From Cyanidium caldarium (taxonomy: Eukaryota; Rhodophyta; Bangiophyceae; Cyanidiales; Cyanidiaceae): a DNA stretch of 64,000 nucleotides. The DNA lies in contig JANCYW010000004.1 in NCBI GenBank assembly GCA_026184775.1, positions 372,001-436,000 of the forward strand, given 5' to 3'. Position numbers and translations under genes: made by a program. Position 1 is the first letter of the stretch. Each line of letters starts with the position of its first letter. This document shows positions 52,573 to 61,680 of the stretch, piece by piece. The notes under the pieces were generated by a model. That model saw only the letters and a program-made list of their open reading frames with translations, was not told the DNA's origin and ran no database searches.

Positions 52573-53544
52573 ATGGCGCGCCACCGGCTAAAGGACACTA
52601 CGCTCGATTGCACTCGCGTCAACTGCGCCCTGCTTATCTGCCTCATTCTTCTGCCAACGCTGTTCTTCGCGCATCGTTCCTTTCGTCCCACCAACCCGCC
52701 TTGGCCCGTCTCCTATACACCGTCACTGAACCATCGGTACACTTCCCACGGCGGCATCATCACCATCCCGTTTGACGTTTTCGAACGTAGCTCTCTCGCT
52801 CAAGATGTCGAGGATGTCTATCTCGCCCGCAACTTTTATCCGCACAACGACACCCACGCCTTTCTGCCTGCCCGGGCCACGTTCCTCGAGCTCGGCGCCC
52901 TGGACGGCAATACATTTGCCAACACTTTCGCCCTGGAGTCGCTGGCACATTGGCGTGGCGTGCTCGTCGAAGCCAACCCGCGCGCTTACCGCGAGTTGGT
53001 CCTCAATCGGCCGCACGCCGTCTGCGTCCATGCGGCTATCTGCGCCCCGCACGCCTCCGTCGACTTTGTGCACCATCCGGGCACCAGCGTGGAGCCGTGT
53101 CCGTCGCAGCGCACCCGCGACGCCCTCCCGTACGTACACTACCTCCAACACCGCCATGACGATTATGGCGCGGTGGACGGCATCCTAGAGTTTATGAGCG
53201 AGGACTTTTTCCGCCACTTTTATTCCGACCTCCACCACGTGGACGCCTCCACTTGTGTGGCTTGCACGACGCTGGACGCTGTGTTGCACTGGTTACCTGC
53301 ATCCGCTCCGCTTCAGCGTGACCCGGACGGCAGGCTCTACATCGACTATTTCAGTCTGGACGTCGAGGGCGCCGAGCTGCAAGTGCTGCACAGTCTCGAC
53401 TTTGACCGCGTACACTTTTACGTCATCTCTGTCGAGGCCGGCGGCACCAACACCTCCAAGGACGCCGCCGTCCGCGACCTGCTCATCTCCCAGGGATACA
53501 TTTTTCATAGCCAGTATGGGAGGAGTGACTGGTTTGTCGGGTGA
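52573..53544 (+). CDS. FkbM-family methyltransferase with N-terminal membrane anchor
   Basis: The 323-residue protein begins MARHRLKDTTLDCTRVNCAL and passes into one hydrophobic anchor (LLICLILLPTLFFAHRSF), a type II layout, followed by a SAM-dependent methyltransferase domain of FkbM type: TFLELGALDGNTFANTFALE (SAM motif), WRGVLVEANPRAYRELVLNR, CVHAAICAPHASVDF, ACTTLDAVLHWLP and YFSLDVEGAELQVLHSLDFD. Members methylate sugar hydroxyls or small molecules, and Golgi members act on glycans. The anchor suggests the endomembrane lumen. The ATG at 52573 is selected because the frame beyond runs into the previous gene (stop 52490). Acceptor unknown. Confidence 0.87.
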   Translation: MARHRLKDTTLDCTRVNCALLICLILLPTLFFAHRSFRPTNPPWPVSYTPSLNHRYTSHGGIITIPFDVFERSSLAQDVEDVYLARNFYPHNDTHAFLPARATFLELGALDGNTFANTFALESLAHWRGVLVEANPRAYRELVLNRPHAVCVHAAICAPHASVDFVHHPGTSVEPCPSQRTRDALPYVHYLQHRHDDYGAVDGILEFMSEDFFRHFYSDLHHVDASTCVACTTLDAVLHWLPASAPLQRDPDGRLYIDYFSLDVEGAELQVLHSLDFDRVHFYVISVEAGGTNTSKDAAVRDLLISQGYIFHSQYGRSDWFVG

Positions 53545-54019
53545 GGGGTAAAAAGATTCGCGTGGGGACACACGGGAAGTGACGCGCTTCCTACACCGAC
53601 TCTCATTCGTACCGTACAGCACGAAACAATGCCCGTTCCTATATCAATATACAAGCCGGCGACATCACCGCCCTTACCCGGCACGTCTCTGATGCGCGCA
53701 CGAGCTGTCACCATGCGATCGCCCGCAGGATGTCGCCCGGCGCGTCCATCGGCGGTCGGAACGCATCGATTCGACTTGTGACGGGCGCGGAGTTGGCCTC
53801 GCGGGCCCACCGCGCCTGAAGTGCTTGCGACCGCGGACACCCCGACAGGAGGGAACAGCGCACAACAGGTGAGTGGATTGGAGTGCCAGGGCAGTAGCGC
53901 TCCGTCGCGCTGGAGCGGTTTGGTGATTGTCGCGCGACGCGGGCAAGTTTCGTGGTCGAGCGCTCCGTCGAGCGCCCCTGCCGCTCCGCAGCAACACTAC
54001 CTACGCGAGGTAGCGCCCG
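53545..54019. promoter_or_regulatory. Spacer upstream of NF-YC
   Basis: This 475 bp spacer lies between two rightward genes. It has mixed base composition and no credible gene. The NF-YC promoter should be here. The stretch at 53628-53660 is AT-rich (CTATATCAATATACAAG), TATA-like, though far (about 370 bp) from the ATG. Confidence 0.35.
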
Positions 54020-54406
54020 ATGGAGGACTCCCTCCGCCATTTGTGGAGCCAAAAACTGGCCGAATGCTCCAGCGCGTCGGATTTCAAAAACCATCTACTC
54101 CCCCTGGCGCGCATTAAGAAGATCATCAAATCGGACGAGGACGTGCGCATGATCAGCGCCGAGGCGCCGGTGCTCTTCGCAAAGGCCTGCGAGCTCTTCA
54201 TCCACGAGCTGACGCTGCGCGCCTGGGCGCAGACGGTCGAGTCACGCCGGCGCACACTGCAGCGGTCGGACGTGAGCGCGGCCATCCAAAAGACCGACGT
54301 GTTCGACTTTCTGATCGATATCATCACCGAAGAGGAGCTGCTGCCGCACCAACACGCGCGACCGACGCCGCTGGCCTTTACCCGAAACGGAAACCTGGCC
54401 GAGTAG
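54020..54406 (+). CDS. NF-YC: CCAAT-binding factor subunit NF-YC (HAP5)
   Basis: The 128-residue protein is nearly pure histone fold of the NF-YC/HAP5 class, which pairs with NF-YB and recruits NF-YA to CCAAT boxes. The diagnostic blocks are intact: FKNHLLPLARIKKIIKSDED, VRMISAEAPVLFAKACELFI, HELTLRAWAQTVESRRRTLQ, RSDVSAAIQKTDVFDFLIDI. Compared with animal NF-YC it lacks the long Gln-rich activation region, so activation is presumably supplied by partners. The ATG at 54020 is the only sensible start. Its last 29 bp overlap the end of the convergent small membrane-protein gene. The match is strong enough to exclude other histone-fold pairs such as Dr1/DRAP1. Confidence 0.95.
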   Translation: MEDSLRHLWSQKLAECSSASDFKNHLLPLARIKKIIKSDEDVRMISAEAPVLFAKACELFIHELTLRAWAQTVESRRRTLQRSDVSAAIQKTDVFDFLIDIITEEELLPHQHARPTPLAFTRNGNLAE

Positions 54407-54752
54407 CAGGATAGAGGCGCCCGCGCCAGTCGTCGGGGTCTCTTCGCGCAACAGCACCGGACAGCAGCGCCGGCGGATACGTCAGAGCGAGCTGCGGCCG
54501 CGACAGCGACATATTCCCCTCCTTTCCCGGACGTAGGCACTGCGCAATTTTGCTGCGAAAGCAGTAGCAGCAACAGCAGACGCCCGCCACCGCCACCAGC
54601 ACCACCGCTGCCAATATGAAATACTCCAGGAAATTACCCCCGAACAACTCCGCCAAGTCACCTCCCAACGTACTCCGGGGCGTGGGCGTAGCGCTCGCCT
54701 CCGCCTGCAGCATATGCCACCTCGCCGCTGCATGTCGAATGCACGGCGGCAT
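54378..54752 (-). CDS. Small single-pass membrane protein with a Cys cluster, unrecognised
   Basis: The 124-residue product begins MPPCIRHAAARWHMLQAEAS, has a short Gly/Thr-rich ectodomain, and one clear membrane helix, FLEYFILAAVVLVAVAGVCC. Immediately after it is a Cys cluster (GVCCCCYCFRSK), a typical palmitoylation site, and a basic cytosolic tail. A second start at 54713 (MLQAEAS) would also keep the helix. The same juxtamembrane CCCC arrangement is seen in the HAP2 protein in this window. It lies between convergent NF-YC and divergent ataxin-2 genes, and the fit supports a real gene. No homologue was recognised. Confidence 0.5.
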   Translation of the reverse strand: MPPCIRHAAARWHMLQAEASATPTPRSTLGGDLAELFGGNFLEYFILAAVVLVAVAGVCCCCYCFRSKIAQCLRPGKEGNMSLSRPQLALTYPPALLSGAVARRDPDDWRGRLYPATRPGFRFG

Positions 54753-54859
54753 CCGTCCCGCTCTCCTGACGCGTCCCAACGAATTGTCACGCGCATCGCG
54801 GTCGCTGTTCCGCGTCTTTCGGCCCGGCCGACACGCCCGTTCGCCTCCGCACACCACGC

Positions 54860-56446
54860 ATGGATCGCCGTCCCGTGCACACGCCCCCTCCGCGCTCGCA
54901 CCTGTCCCCGAAGCGGGCGCGTGCGCATCCGCTGCCGTGGGACGGCGGGCCACAGGCAGACCGCTTCGCGTTCATCTTCGCTCGCCTGGTGGGCAGCGAC
55001 GCGGAGGTGCTGTTGCGCGGCGGCGAGCGGTATGGCGGGGTGTTCCACGCGGCGAGCCTCAGCGACGGCGTCGTGCTGCGGTACGCGCGGTCGCTCGCCA
55101 CAGCGCGGCCTGCATCGGCGGACGTGCTGCCGTACCTGGTGGTGCCGCTGTCGGAGGTGCTGGATGTGTGCGCGCGCAACGTGTCCCTCACGGACGTCGC
55201 CGTCGGCGCTGCGCCCGGCGCCCCGCACTCGTCGGTGGTGAGCACCGATCGGGAGATCCGTGCTGCTCGCGGCGTCAACGATCAGCCCGCGCACCGTGAG
55301 CTGGTGGCGTGGGAGCCGGACGGCGCGGCTCCCGGCAACGGCGACGGGCTCGCCCTCGGCGCCGCCGCCGCCGCCGCCCGCTGGGATCAGTTTGAGGTGA
55401 ACGAGCGGCAGTTTGGCGTGCGCACCACCTACCATGAAGAGCACTACACCACTCGGCTGGAGCGCGATCGCTTTACCAGGCAGCAGATCGAGCAGGCGCA
55501 ACGTCTGGCGGCGGAGATCGAGGGCAAAACCACCGACAACCCGCACCTGGCAGAGGAGCGTGCCCAGGCCGCCTCCGCCTCCGGCGACCATGACGACGAT
55601 GAAGAGGCGCGCTACGGCGCAGTGCAGCGGCTCCAGTCGTGCTCCACCGAGCACCTGCCACAGCTGCTGGACGCGGAATACAAGCGCTGTCTGCGATTGA
55701 AGCCGCGGCGACGCCCCGACGAGCCGCCCAGCGGCTCCGCCTCGCCGGCCACCGCCACCGGCGGCAGCGCCGGCGGCCTCACGCCCAATTCGTCGTTGGC
55801 ATCCGGGCTGGATACGCTGCATCTGGACACCACCATTCCGCGCGTCGAGGAGAGCACCGTGCAGCGGCTGCACGAGTTCAAGGCCGCGCGTCGTAGTGCC
55901 ACCGGTGCGCGCGAGCAAGAGACCGACCAGCTGCGCAAATTCAGCGCCGAGATGGAACGCAAGGCCAGCACGGGCAACTTACGGTCGCTGGCCCGCAGCG
56001 GCAGCACCAATTCGTTGCCGGCCAGCGAATCTGGTGCTGCGGCCACGACCACCACCAAAAAGGGGCTCAACCCGAACGCGACCGAGTTTACCCTGTCGAC
56101 GCCGCCGCCGGCGGCGGCGGAATGGGTGGCCCCGCCGCCCCCGACGCCGATGCCGTCGTACGAGATGATGAGCAGCGCACCGCGAGGGCGCGGCGGGCGC
56201 GGACGCGGCCGCGGCGGCGGGCATCACGCACCGTACGCCCATCCCACCCATCGGTATCCGACGTTTTACCCCAACGTGCCGCTGTACAGCGGGCCGGTGC
56301 CTTACGGGTACCCGATGCCCTATGGCGCGCCGCTGCCGCCGCCGAACATGCCATACGGTTCGCATCCCATGTACATGGCCGCGGCGTATCCGGGTATGCC
56401 CTTCCCGCCGCCGCCGCCGCCGCCGCCGCCGCCCGGCACGCCCTAA
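54860..56446 (+). CDS. Ataxin-2/Pbp1 homologue
   Basis: The 528-residue protein has the ataxin-2 architecture. An Lsm-like domain is near the N-terminus (FAFIFARLVGSDAEVLLRGG, ERYGGVFHAASLSDGVVLRY). It is followed by LsmAD (WDQFEVNERQFGVRTTYHEE, HYTTRLERDRFTRQQIEQAQ, RLAAEIEGKTTDNPHLAEER). A PAM2-like motif, LNPNATEFTLS, in the C-terminal third would bind the MLLE domain of poly(A)-binding protein. An Arg/Gly run, His/Tyr/Pro-rich low complexity and a terminal poly-Pro stretch close it. Ataxin-2 proteins regulate mRNA stability, stress granules and translation. The start at 54860 is the first ATG. It overlaps the convergent kinase gene by 4 bp at the stops. Confidence 0.9.
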   Translation: MDRRPVHTPPPRSHLSPKRARAHPLPWDGGPQADRFAFIFARLVGSDAEVLLRGGERYGGVFHAASLSDGVVLRYARSLATARPASADVLPYLVVPLSEVLDVCARNVSLTDVAVGAAPGAPHSSVVSTDREIRAARGVNDQPAHRELVAWEPDGAAPGNGDGLALGAAAAAARWDQFEVNERQFGVRTTYHEEHYTTRLERDRFTRQQIEQAQRLAAEIEGKTTDNPHLAEERAQAASASGDHDDDEEARYGAVQRLQSCSTEHLPQLLDAEYKRCLRLKPRRRPDEPPSGSASPATATGGSAGGLTPNSSLASGLDTLHLDTTIPRVEESTVQRLHEFKAARRSATGAREQETDQLRKFSAEMERKASTGNLRSLARSGSTNSLPASESGAAATTTTKKGLNPNATEFTLSTPPPAAAEWVAPPPPTPMPSYEMMSSAPRGRGGRGRGRGGGHHAPYAHPTHRYPTFYPNVPLYSGPVPYGYPMPYGAPLPPPNMPYGSHPMYMAAAYPGMPFPPPPPPPPPPGTP

Positions 56447-58020
56447 ACGCTACCGCCGCAGCACCACCACCGGTTCTTCCTGGAATGCACCTTCTCCTCC
56501 TCCTTGCCCTCCTCTTCCCGACCCCCGCTTCCCTGCCGAAATCGTTCTTGCGCCCGCAGCAGACCAGTCTGCAGGTACAACCGTGTGGCCGGGCGCTGGA
56601 AGCGGGCGCACGGACCGCCACGGACCCGCTGTCGCGACCGCTCCTCTGAGACCGGCTCCCGTTCCGGCGCCGGTTTCGGCTGTTCCTCCGCCGACCGATA
56701 AAACGGCCCGACCACCATCTGCACCGGATAGGCGTGCGGGGCGATCTGTAGCGCACGGCCCTGCTCTTGCATCCACGCCTCGCCGTCGCACTGCGCCGCA
56801 ATCGGCTCGGTGTCGCCTCCGCCGCCGCCGCGCACCACCCCGGCCGCCGTGGAGTACAGCCCACGCCGCCAGCCGTGCAGCTCGATGCGTATCGAATGCC
56901 CTTGTGCTAGCCGTCGCGCCTGCCAGCCCATCTTGATCCACACGAAATGCATCAGACTGTTCAGCGCCAACACCTCCAGCACGCCGTCGTCCACCCGCGC
57001 CACCAGCTCGTTCTCCGCGCGCGCCTCCGGCTCCGAGACCGCATGCGCGCTCGAGGCGCTCTCCCACGAGATGGGTGCCTTGTCGTCCTCTTCCTTTTCT
57101 TCCCGAGGCACGCGCGGCACCGTCGCCCGCTTCTTCCCCTCTTTCCGACGGCGTCCGGCGCCGGTGGGATCGGCGCCCGCACCGTACGACGGAATGTTCA
57201 TCACCAGCACCGACTGAATATTCTCCGGTATGGGCACCGGTTGCCCGTCCACAAACAACCGCAGCCGCTCCTTGTACAGCGGGCGCGGCGGCGAGAACAG
57301 AAAGCGCTCCGCCCCGAACAGCGCATGATGCAGAAAGTTGACGTCCTGGCTGCGAAAGCGCGCCGGATGCGCGTCGCGCCGCGAATTAAACACGTGCTCC
57401 ACATCGGCATCGCAGCCGACTGACAGATAATTCAGCAGCGAAAACGACCGCGTTTCCTCCCTCCCCTTCTTCTCCGCCTTGTCATCCTCGGCGTGCGTCT
57501 GCCGGCCGAAACAGCGCAGCCAGTCGGGGTCCTCCAACGCGTCCAGCGCCTCCACCCGCACCCGCCACACGTCCACCGGCACCGGCACCGACTCGGCCAC
57601 AAATGCCACCACCCGCCGCATGAACGCTTCGTCGGGGTGCGGTAAATTGGCGCCCCAGCCCAGGGCGCGCGCAAAGTCGTTCCCGGTGCCGATGGGGATG
57701 GGCGCAAACGCCCAACCCCGCAACAACCGCGCCGTGCCGCCTTTACCCTCCTGCTGCTCCAACCGCTCCACATACTCCATAAATTCCCCCACCGCCCGGC
57801 TGATCGTCCCGTCGCCACCGCACAGCAGCACGCGCACCGAGTGCCGCAGCCCGACCTGCGCCTCCAGCCGCTCCCGCCAGTCGCCGCCGCTCAGCAAATC
57901 GAAGCACGACTCCGGCCCCAGTACCGACTGCAGCACCTGCAGCAGTTGTGCGCCTTGCCGTCCACCCGACTTGGAGTTGACCACCGCCACCATTCGCTGT
58001 CGTTTCATACTCCCATTCAT
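56443..58020 (-). CDS. Diacylglycerol kinase-type lipid kinase
   Basis: The 525-residue protein is a lipid kinase of the DAGK fold. The catalytic domain begins almost at the N-terminus: MVAVVNSKSGGRQGAQLLQV, then VRVLLCGGDGTISRAVGEFM (GGDGT motif) and FAPIPIGTGNDFARALGWGA (GTGNDFAR). The accessory domain follows with SLLNYLSVGCDADVEHVFN, VLVMNIPSYGAGAD and GWQARRLAQGHSIRIELHG. No C1 zinc fingers precede it, unlike animal DGKs, so it is the simple plant cluster-II-like type. Inserts are rich in Arg/Lys/Glu, and a basic C-terminus ends CCGGSV. It phosphorylates diacylglycerol (or possibly sphingoid bases) to phosphatidic acid. Start at the ATG 58020; the frame beyond it begins with a GTG at 58134. 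Confidence 0.88.
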   Translation of the reverse strand: MNGSMKRQRMVAVVNSKSGGRQGAQLLQVLQSVLGPESCFDLLSGGDWRERLEAQVGLRHSVRVLLCGGDGTISRAVGEFMEYVERLEQQEGKGGTARLLRGWAFAPIPIGTGNDFARALGWGANLPHPDEAFMRRVVAFVAESVPVPVDVWRVRVEALDALEDPDWLRCFGRQTHAEDDKAEKKGREETRSFSLLNYLSVGCDADVEHVFNSRRDAHPARFRSQDVNFLHHALFGAERFLFSPPRPLYKERLRLFVDGQPVPIPENIQSVLVMNIPSYGAGADPTGAGRRRKEGKKRATVPRVPREEKEEDDKAPISWESASSAHAVSEPEARAENELVARVDDGVLEVLALNSLMHFVWIKMGWQARRLAQGHSIRIELHGWRRGLYSTAAGVVRGGGGGDTEPIAAQCDGEAWMQEQGRALQIAPHAYPVQMVVGPFYRSAEEQPKPAPEREPVSEERSRQRVRGGPCARFQRPATRLYLQTGLLRAQERFRQGSGGREEEGKEEEKVHSRKNRWWCCGGSV

Positions 58021-58149
58021 CGTTGCGGTGGGACGGGATCTCCGCCTGTGCACACCACCGCAGCGCACCCTGCGGTCGCGACCGTTCCCCCCTTTCGACC
58101 GAGACGCGCGCGCCGCAGCTGCCGGTTCGCTCACACCGCTGCGGTCTGC

Positions 58150-59973
58150 TTAGGCACTTTTGTCGGGCACCCACGGCATACACGGTGGGCTGGTGGTGAA
58201 GCGCACTCGGGTGATGCGAAAACTGCGCTCGGGGTGGCGCAGGTCGGTGAAGCGCTCCACTGGTGGCGGTGGTGGTCGTCGCGGTGTGCGCGCGTCCACC
58301 AGGTAGCGGGTGCTGGCGCGCAGCAGTTCGTAGGCGACGGCGTGTCCGAGTCGGGTGCGTTGCAGTTCGTCGCTGTCGTATTCGTGTTCCGGCACGCTTT
58401 GGAGGACCTGTTCGAGTCGGGCGGGGGTGATGTTGCGGCCGTCGTCGCGGAGAATGTCCTCGATGCGGGAGCGCAGCACGGCGTCGGCGGCGACGGCCGG
58501 GATATCGGGCGCGCCGTTGGCAGACGCGTTCACCTCTTGCGGACAGCGCGCATAGAGCGGGCTGGGCAGGAGGTGCGTGGCGCTGGGTGGCAGCAGCGCG
58601 AGTAGGGCAGCGTGCGGCAGCAGCGGCGGGGCGTTGCTCACTGGCGGGCGCAGCTCCTCCACCGGGTCGCCGTCGTTCTCGTCGATCCAGCGGACGATGT
58701 CGGCGCTGGAGGGAGCGTGCAGTTTGGGGTAGGTGAAGAAATAGTCCGGGCAGTAACCGTCGACGTACATCGCCAGCGTCCACAGCAGCGCCCGCAGCCA
58801 CTGCGCGGTGTCGTGCAGTTGTCGCTCACCGCCGTACACCGCCACCATCTCCTCGTACTCGGGGTCGTTGTCCACCTCCACCATCTCCTCGTCTGCGAGC
58901 TCCACACCCGCCGTCACCAGCTGTCCGCGTTGGGACGCCAACCTGTTGCGCGCCAACATCTCCGGGGTCAGTTCCGGCACCTCCGGGTGATTGGCCTGCT
59001 GCATCAGCGCACTCAGAAACTGCAAGTTGAGCGTGCGCTGGCTGCCCAACACCAGATGTTGTCCCTGCCACGCACCGCCGGGCGCCTTGAGATGGACGTA
59101 GGCGTTCCAGGTGCTGAGAAAAGCGCTGCCGCGCAGTTTGGGTAAATAGTCGTTGCCTTGCATCATCGACAGCACGACCAGATCGTTGCGCACGTGGTCC
59201 GCCTCGCCCGGGAACCACCGCTCCAGAACATCCAACAATCGCGGGATATGGATGCGCACCGCCTGCGGGCCCGTTCGCCGCCTCCGCCGAGCGCCCGACG
59301 GCTCGGACGTCGGCTCCCCACTCGGCGGCGCGGCGATCAGCACCAGCAGCGACAGCTGCACCACCTTCCGCGTGGCCAGCCCGAGCAACACCAGATCGGC
59401 GTCGCTGCCCACCACCAGCACGCTCTCGTTCGGCCGGACGTACCGGTGCACGTAGTCGACGATCTTCACCTCGCCCTCGCCGGGCACCGTCGGCCCGCTC
59501 ACCACGAACCGCACCCGTCCGTACACCCGCCGCTGAGACTGCAGGCGCGAGCAGGCGTAAAATTCCACGGCGCGTACCAGCTTCTGCATCAGCTCGGTGC
59601 CCGGCGAGAACTGCAGCGGGTCGATAGCGGCCGATACGCGCTTCTCCGACTCCCGCCGCCGCCGCTGCTGCTTGGCGGCCTCCTTCATCCGCCGCCGCTT
59701 CTGCGTCACCAGCTTGGCCATCGGCGCCGGCCCATCAAACGCCACCAACACCGACCTGTCCGGTGGAAACCACGCCAACACCCGGTCCAGCCAAAAGTAC
59801 AGCCGCACGATAAAGTGATCCTCGTCGCGCGCCCGCCGCGCGGCCACGTGCAACAGCTGATTCACATCGAACAACACGTGGTCGTAGTGCTCCGCCGCCC
59901 CGCCCGATGTCACCGGAGTGCACGCATCGGGAAACGTGTCGAAAAACCACCGCTGAAACCCTGCTATACCCAT
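58150..59973 (-). CDS. Short XRN-family 5'-3' exoribonuclease
   Basis: The 607-residue protein starts MGIAGFQRWFFDTFPDACTP, the classical XRN N-terminus, and continues with DHVLFDVNQLLHVAARRARD, LVAFDGPAPMAKLVTQKRRR, SPGTELMQKLVRAVEFY, VSGPTVPGEGEVKIVDYVHR (catalytic GEGE) and VVGSDADLVLLGLA (catalytic Asp). A later segment has LVVLSMMQGNDYLPKLRGS and the conserved-region-2 stretch WTLAMYVDGYCPDYFFTYPK, HAPSSADIVRWI. The protein stops soon after conserved region 2, so it lacks the D1-D4 and winged-helix parts of XRN1 and the long tail of XRN2. Its mass is closer to minimal XRN paralogues. Likely a cytosolic or organellar mRNA/rRNA decay enzyme. Confidence 0.88.
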   Translation of the reverse strand: MGIAGFQRWFFDTFPDACTPVTSGGAAEHYDHVLFDVNQLLHVAARRARDEDHFIVRLYFWLDRVLAWFPPDRSVLVAFDGPAPMAKLVTQKRRRMKEAAKQQRRRRESEKRVSAAIDPLQFSPGTELMQKLVRAVEFYACSRLQSQRRVYGRVRFVVSGPTVPGEGEVKIVDYVHRYVRPNESVLVVGSDADLVLLGLATRKVVQLSLLVLIAAPPSGEPTSEPSGARRRRRTGPQAVRIHIPRLLDVLERWFPGEADHVRNDLVVLSMMQGNDYLPKLRGSAFLSTWNAYVHLKAPGGAWQGQHLVLGSQRTLNLQFLSALMQQANHPEVPELTPEMLARNRLASQRGQLVTAGVELADEEMVEVDNDPEYEEMVAVYGGERQLHDTAQWLRALLWTLAMYVDGYCPDYFFTYPKLHAPSSADIVRWIDENDGDPVEELRPPVSNAPPLLPHAALLALLPPSATHLLPSPLYARCPQEVNASANGAPDIPAVAADAVLRSRIEDILRDDGRNITPARLEQVLQSVPEHEYDSDELQRTRLGHAVAYELLRASTRYLVDARTPRRPPPPPVERFTDLRHPERSFRITRVRFTTSPPCMPWVPDKSA

Positions 59974-60108
59974 AACGGATGATGTAGGCCACGAACCGGG
60001 ACCATGACCCGCGCCCGACTCGCCAAACCGAAAACGCGCCCGACAGGGGAATGCTCGTCGTTACGCGTCTCCCTGGCATGCGATACGCTCGGTCTCTCGC
60101 TTCTCGCT

Positions 60109-61317
60109 TCATCTTCCACGACGAAAGCGGGTCAGCACCCGATGCTCCAGCACCGGGGCGGCGGCGGCGGCCAAGATGGCTCGAAGCGGTTTGGTGGCTT
60201 GGCTGGCCAACCAGGTGGCCAGCCAGGCCTTGGCCCACACGCCCGGCTGATGGGCGAACACCACCAACGCCATGTAGGTGAACACGGTGCCGTAGAACAA
60301 GGTGTTCAGGACGCCGTACGCGATGAGCGCCGCCAGGCCGTAGTTCCGCAATCGTTTTAAACTCTCGTCGCCGTGCGAAACCAGATCCGCCAGGTAGGAG
60401 CGGGGCGGCCGCCGCAACCAGGGCGCGATGATGCAGTGCTCGGTGAAGAGCGCGGCGAACACGGCGCCGGCAAACGGTGCCGCCCAGTACACCAGCCAGT
60501 GAGCGTGGGCGGCCGCCGCCAGCCAGGCTGGCGTGGGGGCGTGCGCTCCCGGCGGCGCCAGCATCAGCTGCGCCACCAGCAGCGGGCCGGCGGCGCGCGC
60601 CGCGTTCATGCCGCAGCCGGTCATCGGGCCGCCGACGCCCACCAACAGACCCACCAGCGCGCCGATCTGTAGCGAGAACACCATCTGCTGTTGCCAGCGG
60701 GTGGGCGTGTCCACCTCGAGCCACTCAAACGGCCCGAAAGCCATCAGCGCCGCCATGCCCACCAGGGTGGCGGTGAGGAAAAACTCCCAGCCGGCGCCGC
60801 GCATCACCGACATGCCCATCTGCAAAGCGACGGTGCCGCCGCGGGCACTCAGGTAGAGTGAGGGCGGCGCCAGGCCGGCAAACACCAACGCGCCGGCCAC
60901 TCCGGCCAGCAACTGCGTCAGCGCAAACGACGCGCCCGCCGCCGGACGCATGCGCTTGGTCACCACCAGCGCGGTGACGATGAAGGGGTTGAAGAACGCG
61001 CCCGAGGTGGGGATAAAACCGCCCACCAGCACAGCCACCATACATCCGGCCAGGAACGGCGCCGACGGCCCGCCCACCGCCCCGATGGCACTGGACAGGG
61101 TGGTCAGCAGCAGCGTCCCGATAAATTCTCCCCACAGGTGATGCGGCGGCGGAGACCACTGCGGCCACCAACGCCGCCGTCGGGGGATGGCTGCATTCTC
61201 CGGTGCTGCCGCATCCAACAACGTCTGCGACTCCTCCACCACCCGCTCCTCCTCCTCCTCCTCCTCCTCTCGGGTGCGTCCGACACACGCCCGCAACGGT
61301 TCCCGCGTCGGGAGCAT
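60109..61317 (-). CDS. Aquaporin-like MIP-family channel with altered NPA motifs
   Basis: The 402-residue protein has an Arg/Glu-rich N-terminus of ~60 residues, then about six membrane helices of the MIP family starting at LWGEFIGTLLLTTLSSAIGA. The two half-helix motifs are recognisable but not canonical: first SGAFFNPFIVTALVV (NPF in place of NPA), second TGCGMNAARAAGPLLV (NAA in place of NPA). The Arg of the selectivity filter next to the second motif is kept. Such substitutions are known in unorthodox aquaporins, and selectivity is not predictable by eye. The C-terminus after the last helix is basic. Start at the ATG 61317; frames upstream add only low-complexity residues. It could instead be a glycerol or small-neutral-solute facilitator. 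Confidence 0.75.
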   Translation of the reverse strand: MLPTREPLRACVGRTREEEEEEEERVVEESQTLLDAAAPENAAIPRRRRWWPQWSPPPHHLWGEFIGTLLLTTLSSAIGAVGGPSAPFLAGCMVAVLVGGFIPTSGAFFNPFIVTALVVTKRMRPAAGASFALTQLLAGVAGALVFAGLAPPSLYLSARGGTVALQMGMSVMRGAGWEFFLTATLVGMAALMAFGPFEWLEVDTPTRWQQQMVFSLQIGALVGLLVGVGGPMTGCGMNAARAAGPLLVAQLMLAPPGAHAPTPAWLAAAAHAHWLVYWAAPFAGAVFAALFTEHCIIAPWLRRPPRSYLADLVSHGDESLKRLRNYGLAALIAYGVLNTLFYGTVFTYMALVVFAHQPGVWAKAWLATWLASQATKPLRAILAAAAAPVLEHRVLTRFRRGR

Positions 61318-61680
61318 GCGCGCCCCTGCTCGTCGCGTCCGTTCGATCCGCCACCTGGTGACACCGCCACGCTTCCTCAACCGCGGCCCCGACTGCCGCC
61401 ACCGCTGCTGCGGCCCCACCCCAATTCTAGGACTGCACCCCACACTCCACGACAGCACTGCCGCCGCCGTCGGTTTGCTACGAACCATGCGACCGCAACG
61501 CGGGGCGTCGACCGCACCCCGCTCACGCAGCTCGGTGGCGCTGAGGCGATGCGCCGCTGCACGGGTATCTCCCGCTTGCCCTGTCGCGGGTCGCTTCATG
61601 GTCCACCGCAACGACACTTGAGCCTCCGCTACCGTATAGAGACTTTCGGACGCATCACGCTGCTTCTCCATATCTACCTC
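61318..61680. promoter_or_regulatory. Divergent spacer between the aquaporin-like and sugar-transporter genes
   Basis: This 363 bp is the likely promoter for both membrane-transport genes. It carries long open frames in both directions that are Arg/Pro-rich and without similarity. A CTCC trinucleotide run lies just left of it, encoding the poly-Glu of the channel N-terminus. Confidence 0.3.
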
